DNA from: an uncultured Oscillospiraceae bacterium
GTDB taxonomy: Bacteria; Bacillota; Clostridia; Oscillospirales; Oscillospiraceae
Reading direction: 5' to 3'
Length of the DNA: 47,611 bases
NCBI GenBank assembly: GCA_944387775.1
Contig: CALXGE010000007.1
Coordinates: forward strand, 1-47,611
The notes beneath the pieces are model-generated. The model did no database searches. It was not told where the DNA came from and saw nothing but the letters and a program-made list of their open reading frames with translations. Made by a program: the position numbers and the translations under genes. This document shows positions 31,706 to 40,400 of the stretch, in pieces (the first letter of the stretch is position 1; every line of letters begins with the position of its first letter).

Positions 31706-34393
31706 ATGGATAATAATTACAACAGCAGCAGGGGCGGCCAGACGCCGACAGGCGGCAGCTCCGGCGCTCCCCGGAAGAAGAAAAAAAGGATCAGCGTGGG
31801 GGGAATCATCGGCCGGATCGTGCTGGTGCTTTTTACCCTTTGTGTCATCGGCGTGCTGACCATAGCGATCTTCTTCAAGATCTTCATGACCTATGTGAAC
31901 ACTACGCTGTTGCCCTCCCTGGAGACGGAGACCCAGGAGCTGACCATGGGCCTTGCCTCTACAGTGTATTATCAGGATAATGCCACCGGGGAGTGGAAGG
32001 TGCTGGAGACTCTGTACACCTCCGGCAGCAACCGGGAGCTGGTGACCTTTGACCAGATCCCGGAGCATCTTATCAACGCCCTGGTGTCCATTGAGGACCA
32101 CCGCTTCTGGGAGCACCACGGCGTGGACTGGCAGGGAACGGCCGCAGCCATCGTCCAGACTGTCACCGGAGGCAACACCCGGGGCGGTTCCACCATCACC
32201 CAGCAGGTGTTGCGGGCCATAACGGACGACAGAGATGTGACCGTCAAGCGGAAGTTCCGTGAGATTTTCCGGGCCCTGGAGTATGAAAAGACCCACAGCA
32301 AGGAGGAGATCCTCACAGAGTATCTGAACCGTGCATACTTCGGCCATGGCTGCGATGGTATCCAGACCGCGGCCCAGACCTATTTCGGGAAAAATGTCTG
32401 GGAACTGGATCTGGCGGAGAGCGCCTGCATTGTGGGTATCACGAACGCCCCGTCGCTGTACGACCCGCTGCGGGACGCGGAGTTTGTCCAGGCGGACGGT
32501 TCCATCAAGACGCCCCGGGACAAGAACAAGGAGCGCCAGGAGCTGATCCTGGACAAGATGGTGGAGTACGGCTATATCTCCCAGGAGGAGTGCGACGCCG
32601 CCAAGGCGGAGAAGCTGATCTTCACCGACAGCGAGGAGTACAAGGCCCTCCACAGCGACGAGGAGGGGGAGACCACGTCCAACGACAGCGAGGCCTTCTC
32701 CTGGTTCATGGACGCGGTGTACAACGATGCCATTGCACTCATTATGGAGGCCAAGGGCTGCACGGAGAAGATGGCGTCGGAACTGCTGTACTCCGCGGGC
32801 TACCAGATCTACACCACGCTGGACATGGACATCCAGAACATCGTGGACAGCGTGTACGAGGACACCTCCAATTTTGATTACCCCTCCGCCAACGGTACGC
32901 CGCTGAGCAGCGCCATCACCATCACAGATCCCTATACCGGCGATGTGGTGGCCATGGCTGGCGGTGTGGGGGAGAAGACCGAGAGTCTCTCCCTGAGCCT
33001 TGCGACCTCCCGCCGGCCCTGCGGCAGTGCCATCAAGCCGCTCTCTGTATACGCGCCTGCCATTGACAACAATGTCATCGGGCCGGGCAGCGTGATTGAT
33101 GACTATCCCATCCGGCTCAATGATGCCGGTACCGGCGGCTACCCCAAGAACTCCAACAACAAGTATATTGGGCCGGTGACGGTATCCTACGCCGTTCAGC
33201 AGTCCGTTAATACGGTGGCCTGCCGCGTCCTGGAGATGCTGGGCTATGCCACTTCCTTTGAGTTCATGGAGAACAATCTGGGTTTTGACCTGGATGAGCG
33301 GGACATCGGTGTAGGCCCTCTGGCCATGGGCGGCCTCACCTACGGTGTGACTACCGAGGAGATGGCAGCGGCTTACGGCGCCTTTGCCAATTCCGGTATC
33401 TATAACAAGCCCCGCACCATCACCCAGATCCTCTCCAACGATGGTAAGGAAGTTATCGTGGACAATCCCGTCCAGTCCTCCGTGGCTATGAAAGAGAGCA
33501 CTGCCTACCTGATGAACAAGATGCTGCGCAGCGTAGTCACCAGCGGTACTGGCACGTCCGCCAATTTCTCCGGCATGACCATTGCCGGTAAGACCGGTAC
33601 CACTTCCAACAACTTTGACCGGTATTTTGTGGGCTACACCCCCTACTATTCTGCGGCGGTGTGGATCGGCTATGCCGACGGCAACGAGAAGATCACCGCC
33701 AGCGGAAACCCGGCGGCCAAGATCTGGAAACTAGTGATGGAGCAGGTCCATGAGGGACTGGAGGATAAGTCCTTCCCGGATAAGCCCGCGGGGATCGTCT
33801 CTGTTTCTGTCTGTGCGGACTGCGGTCTGAAGCCCTCGGCCCTCTGCTCCCAGGATTACCGGGGCAGCCGGGTGATCACCGTGGAGATGCAGGAGGAGGC
33901 CGTGCCTACAGAGACCTGCACCTGCCATGTGGAGGCCCAGTTCTGCAGTGAGAGCAATATGCTTGCCGGGGAGTTCTGCCCCGAGGAGTGCCGTGTGACC
34001 CGGGTACTTCTCCAGGGACGGCAGTTCCTGGAGGTGCCCTATGGCTCCGCTGTAACCAATGAGGACGGTACCGTCACCACCGGCTGGCCTATTCTGGCCA
34101 CCGACAGCGATGCCCACCTCTCCTATGTCCAAACCAAGGGCACCTGCAATATCCACACAGAGGACTATGAGGATCCTGATGTGCTGGTGCCCGGCGATGA
34201 AGGCTGGGAGTGGCCCGACTGGTGGCCTTGGGGCGACGGCAACGATGACGAGGAGGATCCTGGCTCCGATACCGAGCAACGTCCTACTGATCCCGACGAG
34301 GATCCTGACCAGGAGACGGAGACGCCGGATGAGCCCGACGGATCTGTAGAGCCTGACGAGCCTGAAATACCCACAGAGCCTCAAATTCCTTAA
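31706..34393 (+). CDS. Class A penicillin-binding protein (PBP1A-type)
   Basis: An 895-residue bifunctional peptidoglycan synthase. A basic cytoplasmic tail and one membrane helix (about 32-58) precede the GT51 transglycosylase (EDHRFWEHHGVDWQGTAAAI, GGSTITQQVLRA, AYFGHGCDGIQTAAQTYFGK) and the transpeptidase with GSAIKP (SxxK), SVN (SxN) and GKTGTTS (KTG). A cysteine-rich segment of about 90 residues follows (CADCGLKPSALC, TCTCHVEAQFC) and then an acidic Asp/Glu/Pro tail. It polymerises and crosslinks lipid II outside the membrane. AAGGAGG precedes ATG 31706; an upstream in-frame ATG at 31622 lies in the leader. Unlinked to other wall genes here. Confidence 0.94.
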   Translation: MDNNYNSSRGGQTPTGGSSGAPRKKKKRISVGGIIGRIVLVLFTLCVIGVLTIAIFFKIFMTYVNTTLLPSLETETQELTMGLASTVYYQDNATGEWKVLETLYTSGSNRELVTFDQIPEHLINALVSIEDHRFWEHHGVDWQGTAAAIVQTVTGGNTRGGSTITQQVLRAITDDRDVTVKRKFREIFRALEYEKTHSKEEILTEYLNRAYFGHGCDGIQTAAQTYFGKNVWELDLAESACIVGITNAPSLYDPLRDAEFVQADGSIKTPRDKNKERQELILDKMVEYGYISQEECDAAKAEKLIFTDSEEYKALHSDEEGETTSNDSEAFSWFMDAVYNDAIALIMEAKGCTEKMASELLYSAGYQIYTTLDMDIQNIVDSVYEDTSNFDYPSANGTPLSSAITITDPYTGDVVAMAGGVGEKTESLSLSLATSRRPCGSAIKPLSVYAPAIDNNVIGPGSVIDDYPIRLNDAGTGGYPKNSNNKYIGPVTVSYAVQQSVNTVACRVLEMLGYATSFEFMENNLGFDLDERDIGVGPLAMGGLTYGVTTEEMAAAYGAFANSGIYNKPRTITQILSNDGKEVIVDNPVQSSVAMKESTAYLMNKMLRSVVTSGTGTSANFSGMTIAGKTGTTSNNFDRYFVGYTPYYSAAVWIGYADGNEKITASGNPAAKIWKLVMEQVHEGLEDKSFPDKPAGIVSVSVCADCGLKPSALCSQDYRGSRVITVEMQEEAVPTETCTCHVEAQFCSESNMLAGEFCPEECRVTRVLLQGRQFLEVPYGSAVTNEDGTVTTGWPILATDSDAHLSYVQTKGTCNIHTEDYEDPDVLVPGDEGWEWPDWWPWGDGNDDEEDPGSDTEQRPTDPDEDPDQETETPDEPDGSVEPDEPEIPTEPQIP

Positions 34394-34399
34394 TGCGTT

Positions 34400-34443
34400 C
34401 CCCCGGGGTGCCCGGTTATTCCGGCGCTCCGGGGACTTTTTTA
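34400..34443 (+). terminator. Terminator after the class A PBP gene
   Basis: An imperfect stem CCCCGGGGTGCCCGG / CCGGCGCTCCGGGG around TTATT, followed by ACTTTTTT. Confidence 0.85.
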
Positions 34444-34474
34444 TAGAAGAGAGTGAATGTGCTAAAAAATTGTG

Positions 34475-34503
34475 TTGAAGTCAAACAAATTTTCAGTTAT
34501 AAT
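34475..34503 (+). promoter_or_regulatory. Promoter of the fused molybdenum hydroxylase
   Basis: TTGAAG (34475-34480), 17-base spacer, TATAAT (34498-34503). Confidence 0.7.
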
Positions 34504-34559
34504 AACAGAGGAATAAACGGCGGCCTGGGGCCCATTATGGGGATAGAAGGAGACGTGCT

Positions 34560-37121
34560 ATGGCGACATTTGTGGTAAACGGCAGAACCGTTACGACGGA
34601 GAAGAATCAAAAGCTGCTGCGTTTTCTGCGGGATGAGCTGCGCCTCACCTCCGTAAAGGATGGCTGCAGCGAGGGCGCCTGCGGCACCTGTACCGTCCTG
34701 GTGGACGGAAAGGCCACCAGGGCCTGCATCATGACCACCGACAAGCTGGAAGGGAAGACAGTCCTCACAGCGGAGGGCCTCAGCGACTTTGAGAAAGCGG
34801 CTTATACCTACGGCTTTGGCGAAGCGGGAGCGGTCCAATGCGGCTTTTGCATTCCCGGCATGGTTATGGCGGCCAAGGGACTGCTGGACGAGAATCCCGA
34901 TCCTACAGAGGAGGAGATTCGTTTCGCCCTGCGCAACAACATCTGCCGCTGCACCGGCTATGTGAAGATCGTGGAGGGCGTGAAGATCACCGCGCGGATT
35001 CTTCGGGAGGGACATCTGCCCGACGATGCTGAGAAGCGGGAGTGGAAGCTGGGGGCCCATGTCCACCGTGTGGATGTGGCAGAAAAGGTCCAGGGCTACG
35101 GCCAGTACCCTGACGATGTGTATATGGACGGCATGATCTATGCCTCCGCTGTCCGCAGTGCCCACCCCCGGGCCGTCGTCAAGGCCATCCACAAGGAGGA
35201 AGCCCTCTCCCTGCCGGGGGTGGTGGGCGTGTTCACCGCCGAGGATATTCCCGGGCAGAACAAGGTGGGGCACCTTGTCAAGGACTGGGACACCATGATT
35301 CCGGTGGGGGGTACTACCCACTATCTGGGGGATGCCATCTGCATCGTGGCCGCCGAGACTCAGGAAATTCTGGAGAAGGCCAAGCGGATGGTCCAGGTGG
35401 AATACGAGGTCCTCACCCCGGTGCGCTCTCCCCAGGAGGCCATGGCCTACGATGCGCCGCTGGTCCACCGCAGCGGGAACCTCTTTGCCCACAAGCACAT
35501 CCAGCGGGGCAACGCAGCCCTGGCCATCGCCCGCAGCAAGCACGTCCTCACCCGGCGGTTCTACACCCCCTATACGGAGCATGCTTTCCTGGAGCCGGAG
35601 TGCGCCGTGGCCTACCCGGACGGGGACGGGGTCATGATCCTCTCCACAGATCAGGGCGCTTATGACACCCAGCACGAAACAGCCCCCATGCTGGGCCTTC
35701 CTTTCGAGAAGGTAAAAGTAAAGAATATGCTGGTAGGCGGAGGCTTTGGCGGTAAGGAGGATGTGACGGTCCAGCACCTGGCGGCCCTGGTGGCCTATCT
35801 CACCAAACGTCCGGTGAAATGCAAGCTCAGCCGGGCGGAGAGCATTCTCATCCACCCCAAGCGCCACCCCATGGAGATGGAGTTTGCCATCGGCTGCGAT
35901 GAGAACGGTATCATTCAGGGCGTGGCCGCCAACGTTATCGCCGATACCGGAGCCTATGCGTCCCTGGGCGGTCCCGTGTTGGAACGGGCCTGCACCCACG
36001 CCTCGGGCCCCTACCACTACGAGAATTTCCAGATCGACGGCTATGCCTATTACACCAATAATCCCCCCGCCGGGGCCTTCCGGGGCTTCGGTGTGACCCA
36101 GACCTGTTTTGCCATTGAGACCCTGCTCAATGAGATGGCGGACCTGGTGGGCATCACTCCCTGGGAAATCCGCTACCGCAACGCCATTCGCCCCGGCCAG
36201 GTGCTGCCCAATGGTCAGATCGTGGGACCGGAGACAGGCCTTGTGGAGACCCTGGAGGCGGTGAAGCCCTACTATGATGCCGCCAAGTATGTGGGTATCG
36301 GCTGTGCCATGAAGAATTCCGGCGTAGGCGTAGGCCTTCCCGACTGGGGCCGCTGCCGCCTGGTGGTGGAGGGGGGCAAGGTCCATATCCAGGCCGGCGC
36401 CTCCTGCATCGGCCAGGGACTGGGCACGGTGCTGGTGCAGATGTGCTGCGACCAGCTGGAGCTGCCCCGGGATGCCATTGTATATGAGCGTTCCAACACT
36501 TTTGAGGCACCGGATTCCGGTACCACCTCCGGTTCCCGCCAGACCCTCATCACCGGCGAGGCCTGCCGTCGAGCCTGCGTGGAGCTGAAAAAGGCCTTGG
36601 AGGGAAAGACCCTGGAGGATCTCAACGGAACGGAGTACAAGGGCGAATATCTGGCCAAGACAGACCCCTTGGGAGCTAATGTGCCCAACCCCGTCAGCCA
36701 TGTGGCCTACGGCTACGCCACTCAGATCTGTATTCTGGGAGAGGACGGGAAGATCGAGAAGATGGTAGCCGCCCACGACGTGGGCAAGGCGGTGAACCCC
36801 ATCTCCTGCGAAGGACAGATCGAGGGAGGCGTGGTGATGTCCATGGGCTTTGCCCTCACAGAGGATTATCCTCTGGTGGACTGTAAGCCTACTGCCAAGT
36901 TTGGCACTCTGGGCCTTTTCAAGGCCAACCAGGTGCCGGAGATCAAGGCCATCGTGGTGGAAAAGCCGGGCCTGGATGTGGCCTGCGGCGCCATCGGCAT
37001 CGGGGAGATTACATCCATTCCCACTGCCCCCGCCATTGCCGACGCCTACTACCGCTACGATGGTAAGCGGCGGTATACGCTGCCTCTGGAGGGGACTCCT
37101 TACAGCCGGAAGAAAAAGTAA
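34560..37121 (+). CDS. Fused 2Fe-2S/molybdenum hydroxylase, selenium-dependent xanthine dehydrogenase type
   Basis: An 853-residue single-chain molybdenum hydroxylase. Residues 1-160 are the two-cluster Fe-S domain (GCSEGACGTCTVLVDG, QCGFCIPGMVM, NNICRCTGY); the rest is the molybdenum domain, with VGGGFGGKEDVTVQH, AGAFRGFGVTQ, QAGASCIGQG and the end motif GAIGIGEITSIPTAPAI with the catalytic Glu. There is no FAD domain and no FAD gene next to it, so electrons must go to another partner, perhaps xdhB or a ferredoxin. Size and layout fit the family of selenium-dependent molybdenum hydroxylases (about 850 residues), in which a labile, non-selenocysteine selenium sits at the molybdenum. Selenium use is inferred from family and from mocA/ygfJ nearby. 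Confidence 0.85.
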   Translation: MATFVVNGRTVTTEKNQKLLRFLRDELRLTSVKDGCSEGACGTCTVLVDGKATRACIMTTDKLEGKTVLTAEGLSDFEKAAYTYGFGEAGAVQCGFCIPGMVMAAKGLLDENPDPTEEEIRFALRNNICRCTGYVKIVEGVKITARILREGHLPDDAEKREWKLGAHVHRVDVAEKVQGYGQYPDDVYMDGMIYASAVRSAHPRAVVKAIHKEEALSLPGVVGVFTAEDIPGQNKVGHLVKDWDTMIPVGGTTHYLGDAICIVAAETQEILEKAKRMVQVEYEVLTPVRSPQEAMAYDAPLVHRSGNLFAHKHIQRGNAALAIARSKHVLTRRFYTPYTEHAFLEPECAVAYPDGDGVMILSTDQGAYDTQHETAPMLGLPFEKVKVKNMLVGGGFGGKEDVTVQHLAALVAYLTKRPVKCKLSRAESILIHPKRHPMEMEFAIGCDENGIIQGVAANVIADTGAYASLGGPVLERACTHASGPYHYENFQIDGYAYYTNNPPAGAFRGFGVTQTCFAIETLLNEMADLVGITPWEIRYRNAIRPGQVLPNGQIVGPETGLVETLEAVKPYYDAAKYVGIGCAMKNSGVGVGLPDWGRCRLVVEGGKVHIQAGASCIGQGLGTVLVQMCCDQLELPRDAIVYERSNTFEAPDSGTTSGSRQTLITGEACRRACVELKKALEGKTLEDLNGTEYKGEYLAKTDPLGANVPNPVSHVAYGYATQICILGEDGKIEKMVAAHDVGKAVNPISCEGQIEGGVVMSMGFALTEDYPLVDCKPTAKFGTLGLFKANQVPEIKAIVVEKPGLDVACGAIGIGEITSIPTAPAIADAYYRYDGKRRYTLPLEGTPYSRKKK

Positions 37122-37136
37122 TGGCTCTGAGAGACT

Positions 37137-37173
37137 GGCCTCCTCCCCGCACAGTGTGGGGAGGAGGCCTTTT
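37137..37173 (+). terminator. Terminator after the fused molybdenum hydroxylase
   Basis: A 12-bp perfect stem GGCCTCCTCCCC/GGGGAGGAGGCC followed by TTTTGTC. Confidence 0.9.
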
Positions 37174-37229
37174 GTCTTTCAAGCAAGGACAGAAGGGGGG
37201 CCACTCTGCGGAAAAAGAGAGAATATTTC

Positions 37230-37258
37230 TTGTCCGCAGCGCAAGAGGGTGATATAAT
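37230..37258 (+). promoter_or_regulatory. Promoter of the Fe-S aldo/keto reductase
   Basis: TTGTCC (37230-37235), 17-base spacer, TATAAT (37253-37258). Confidence 0.75.
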
Positions 37259-37295
37259 CAAAGCATAAGTATTGCCGAGAGCAGGAGGAAGAACA

Positions 37296-38420
37296 ATGAA
37301 AAAATTAGGCTTTGGTATGATGCGCCTGCCGCTGACGGACCCCAAGGAGCAGACCCAGGTGGATCGCCCCCAGGCCCAGGCCATGGTGGATGCGTTCCTG
37401 GCAAAGGGATTTACCTATGTGGATACCGCCTACTTCTACCATGGCAAGGAGAGCGAGCGGGTGGTAAAGGATATCCTCACCAGCCGCTATCCTCGGGAGA
37501 GCTATATTCTGGCGGATAAAATGCCTATCACCAGCCTGCGGGAGAAGGGGACTGTGGAGGACCAGGCCCGCATTTTTGATGAGCAGCTGGAGAAGTGTGG
37601 TGTGGACTATTTTGACCGCTACCTTGTCCACTGTGTGAACGCGGCGAACTACAAGGCGGCCAAGCGGTTGGATACCTTTGCCTTCCTGGCGAAAAAGAAG
37701 GAGGAGGGAAAGCTGCGTCATCTGGGCTTCTCCTATCATGACAACGCAGTACTTCTGGATCAGATCCTCACGGAGCACCCCGAGGTGGAGTTTGTCCAGC
37801 TGCAGCTGAACTACCTGGACTGGGAGGATGAGCGGATCCAGTCCCGGAAGTGCTATGAGACGGTGGTCCGCCATGGGAAAAAGGTAGTGGTTATGGAACC
37901 GGTGAAGGGCGGCCGTCTGGCCAAGCTGCCGGAGGAGGCGGAAAAACTCCTGCGGGCCGTCCATCCCGACTGGTCCCCCGCCTCCTGGGCCATCCGCTTT
38001 GCCGCCAGCCTTCCGGAGGTGGAGATGGTCCTCAGTGGTATGTCCGATATGGCACAGCTGGAGGAGAACACCGGATTTATGAGCGATGTCCTGCCTCTGA
38101 CGGAGGAGGAGACGGCACTGCTGGCCCGGGTAGCGGAGATCCTCAGCGCCCTGCCCGCCGTGGCGTGCACTGCCTGCCGTTACTGTGTGGACGGCTGCCC
38201 CCGGAATATCCCCATTCCCGACTATTTTGCCCTGTACAACGGTGATCAGCTGGCTCTGCGCAATGGGTTGCCGGCACGGAAAGAGGAATACCAGCGCCTA
38301 GCGGAGACCGGCGGAAAGGCGTCCTCCTGTATCAAGTGCCGCCAGTGCGAAAATGCCTGCCCGCAGCATCTGAAAATAGTGAATGCGCTGGCCAAGGTGG
38401 CTGAGACCTACGAAGGGTAA
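37296..38420 (+). CDS. Aldo/keto reductase with C-terminal 4Fe-4S ferredoxin domain
   Basis: A 374-residue enzyme. The TIM-barrel reductase covers about 1-285, with the catalytic Asp/Tyr region GFTYVDTAYFYHGKES and Lys in YILADKMPI. A ferredoxin-like tail (about 290-374) carries two cysteine groups, CTACRYCVDGCPRNIPIP and CIKCRQCENACPQHLKI, enough for two [4Fe-4S] clusters. This fusion is common in anaerobes and probably accepts electrons from ferredoxin as well as NAD(P)H; its substrate is unknown. CAGGAGG is followed by ATG 37296; an in-frame start at 37272 lies before this site. Confidence 0.9.
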   Translation: MKKLGFGMMRLPLTDPKEQTQVDRPQAQAMVDAFLAKGFTYVDTAYFYHGKESERVVKDILTSRYPRESYILADKMPITSLREKGTVEDQARIFDEQLEKCGVDYFDRYLVHCVNAANYKAAKRLDTFAFLAKKKEEGKLRHLGFSYHDNAVLLDQILTEHPEVEFVQLQLNYLDWEDERIQSRKCYETVVRHGKKVVVMEPVKGGRLAKLPEEAEKLLRAVHPDWSPASWAIRFAASLPEVEMVLSGMSDMAQLEENTGFMSDVLPLTEEETALLARVAEILSALPAVACTACRYCVDGCPRNIPIPDYFALYNGDQLALRNGLPARKEEYQRLAETGGKASSCIKCRQCENACPQHLKIVNALAKVAETYEG

Positions 38421-38622
38421 GAAACCGGAAAATCAGAGAGTCGATTTTTAATTAGTATAGAGGATGTTCTGCATCTGCCGCTGTCGTGAGGCTGATGGGA
38501 ATATCGGACAGATTGCCCGCCTCTGCCGGGATACCCGGTGAGGACGGGCGATCTGTTTTTATGCAGTGTACCGGGCTATCAAGCGATTCACAAATTATTT
38601 ACAGCGTACAAATAAGTTTTGC
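38421..38622 (+). other. Structured intergenic region ending in a terminator
   Basis: After the reductase stop, 38460-38507 shows no gene, then comes a long hairpin (38508-38560): ACAGAT-t-GCCCG, inner CCT/AGG and CCGGG/CCCGG, closing CGGGC-g-ATCTGT, followed by TTTTTA. It serves at least as the terminator of the reductase gene; the 70 bases before it are also hairpin-prone and could be a small RNA. I do not recognise a known riboswitch. Confidence 0.6.
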
Positions 38623-38651
38623 TTGCGAAATATGACACAATCGAGTATAAT
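38623..38651 (+). promoter_or_regulatory. Promoter of the parvulin gene
   Basis: TTGCGA (38623-38628), 17-base spacer, TATAAT (38646-38651). Confidence 0.75.
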
Positions 38652-38753
38652 GCTGTTTGTTGAGCAGCTGTAAGGGCGCTTGACAAATACAACAAGTAAC
38701 GCGATTCCCCGTGTGTGGGTGGACGCAGAACATTTTGGAAGGAATGAACACGA

Positions 38754-40268
38754 ATGAGCGCATCCAGAGAAAAGAAAAAACGGCAGGAATATTTTGCCGG
38801 CGGCGGCGTTGATGCCAAGGCTGCCCGGGCGGCAGAGCAGAAGGCAGCGGAGAAGAAGGCGAAGATCCTCTATTCTTCCCTGGCCATCGTTTTTGTTGTG
38901 GTGGCGGTTTCCCTGCTGGTATATAACTCCGGTATCATCCAGCGTAGCCAGACTGCTGTGACCATCGACGGGGAGAAATATACCGTTGCCGATGCCAGCT
39001 ATTACTACCAGGATGCTTATCGCAATTTCCTCAATACCTACGGTAGCTACGTTTCACTCTTTGGTTTGGATACTTCCAAATCCCTGAAGACCCAGTACTA
39101 CAGCGAGGATCAGACCTGGGATGAGTACTTCAAGGATCAGGCGGTTAACAGCATGAAGTTCGTCCACGCTGTCCTGGCCAAGGCCCAGGAGGAGGGGATG
39201 ACCCTGGAGGACGCGGAGCTGGAGACCTTTGATGCCACCGTGCAGGCTCTGAAGGACCAGGCCTCTGCGTATGGCTACAATTACAAGACCTACCTGAAGA
39301 TGATTTACGGTTCTGTGATGACACCGGAGGTCTATGAGGCCAACCTGAAGGATCAGCTGCTGGTGAGCAAGTATGCCACTGCCTACAGTGATAGCCTGAG
39401 CTTCACCGACGACGAGATTCAGGCCTACTATGAGGAGAACAAGAACACCTACGACAAGGTGGATGTGGAGTACGTCTCCATCTCCGGCAGCCCTGAGACC
39501 AAGACCGACGAGGAAGGCAACACCGTCGAGGCCACTGAGGAAGAGAAGACTGCCGCTATGGAGGCCGCCAAAGAGACCGCCGATACCATTCTGGCCGAGT
39601 ATCAGGCCGGCGGCGATCTGGAGGCTCTGGCCGAAGAGTACGGTGCCACTTACACCAGCAACGACGAGATGGCTTACAGTTCCACCTATGTCTACGGCGA
39701 CTGGTTCTTTGATGCGGCCCGCACCGCCGGAGACGCGGAGGTCCTGGAGGATACCACCTACAGCCGTTACTTTGTGGCAGTGTTCCATGATCGCATGCAG
39801 GACGATGCCCTGGATTACAATGTCCGCCATATCCTGGTCACCGCAGACAACTTCGATCTGCCTGAGGGCAGCGAGGCCACGGATGAGATGATCGCCGGCA
39901 AGGCCCAGGAGATTCTGGACAGCTGGGACGGCACTGAGGAGGGCTTTGCCACCCTGGCGGAGGAGTACTCCCAGGATGCCGGCAGCAAGGACAACGGTGG
40001 TCTCTATGAGAACGTGACCAAGGGTTCCATGGTCACCGAGTTTGAGGACTGGTGCTATGAGCCCGGCCGTAAGGCTGGGGATACCGGCATCGTGGAGAGC
40101 CCCTACGGCCAGCACATCATGTACTTTGTGGGCTACGGCACCACGCCCTATTGGTACTCTGCCTGCGAGAGCGCGCTGATCAGCAATGCTTACAGCGAGT
40201 GGCAGACGGAGATGACCGATAGCGTTACTGCCGAGGTGAACGAGGGCGCGATGGCCAGCATCGGCTGA
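38754..40268 (+). CDS. Membrane-anchored parvulin-type peptidyl-prolyl isomerase
   Basis: A 504-residue protein. A basic, Ala/Lys-rich cytoplasmic N-terminus (1-37) and a membrane helix (about 39-58) lead to an extracytoplasmic SurA/PrsA-like chaperone region (about 65-355). The parvulin domain follows (YNVRHILVTADNF near 358-370; SQDAGSKDNGGLYENVTKGS; ESPYGQHIMYFVGYG). Family members help secreted proteins fold. Unlike PrsA it has no lipobox and keeps an uncleaved anchor. An acidic segment (about 245-285) interrupts the chaperone part. Monocistronic. Confidence 0.88.
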   Translation: MSASREKKKRQEYFAGGGVDAKAARAAEQKAAEKKAKILYSSLAIVFVVVAVSLLVYNSGIIQRSQTAVTIDGEKYTVADASYYYQDAYRNFLNTYGSYVSLFGLDTSKSLKTQYYSEDQTWDEYFKDQAVNSMKFVHAVLAKAQEEGMTLEDAELETFDATVQALKDQASAYGYNYKTYLKMIYGSVMTPEVYEANLKDQLLVSKYATAYSDSLSFTDDEIQAYYEENKNTYDKVDVEYVSISGSPETKTDEEGNTVEATEEEKTAAMEAAKETADTILAEYQAGGDLEALAEEYGATYTSNDEMAYSSTYVYGDWFFDAARTAGDAEVLEDTTYSRYFVAVFHDRMQDDALDYNVRHILVTADNFDLPEGSEATDEMIAGKAQEILDSWDGTEEGFATLAEEYSQDAGSKDNGGLYENVTKGSMVTEFEDWCYEPGRKAGDTGIVESPYGQHIMYFVGYGTTPYWYSACESALISNAYSEWQTEMTDSVTAEVNEGAMASIG

Positions 40269-40296
40269 TCCTTCGGCAGCATATCCAGCCATAAAC

Positions 40297-40328
40297 GGGC
40301 CGGTCTTGCCTCCAGGCAAGACCGGCCC
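40297..40328 (+). terminator. Terminator after the parvulin gene
   Basis: A 15-bp perfect stem GGGCCGGTCTTGCCT/AGGCAAGACCGGCCC with a 2-base nominal loop, then TTCTGC. Confidence 0.75.
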
Positions 40329-40400
40329 TTCTGCATTATGACCAGCTTTCCGATATTTCGACGAAAGGATGAGCGGCGACCGCCGCCGTTGGGTGTGAGT

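Noticed and set aside
34497..36776. A 759-residue open frame opposite the fused hydroxylase
   Set aside because: Same reason: shadow of a gene with intact catalytic motifs on the other strand.
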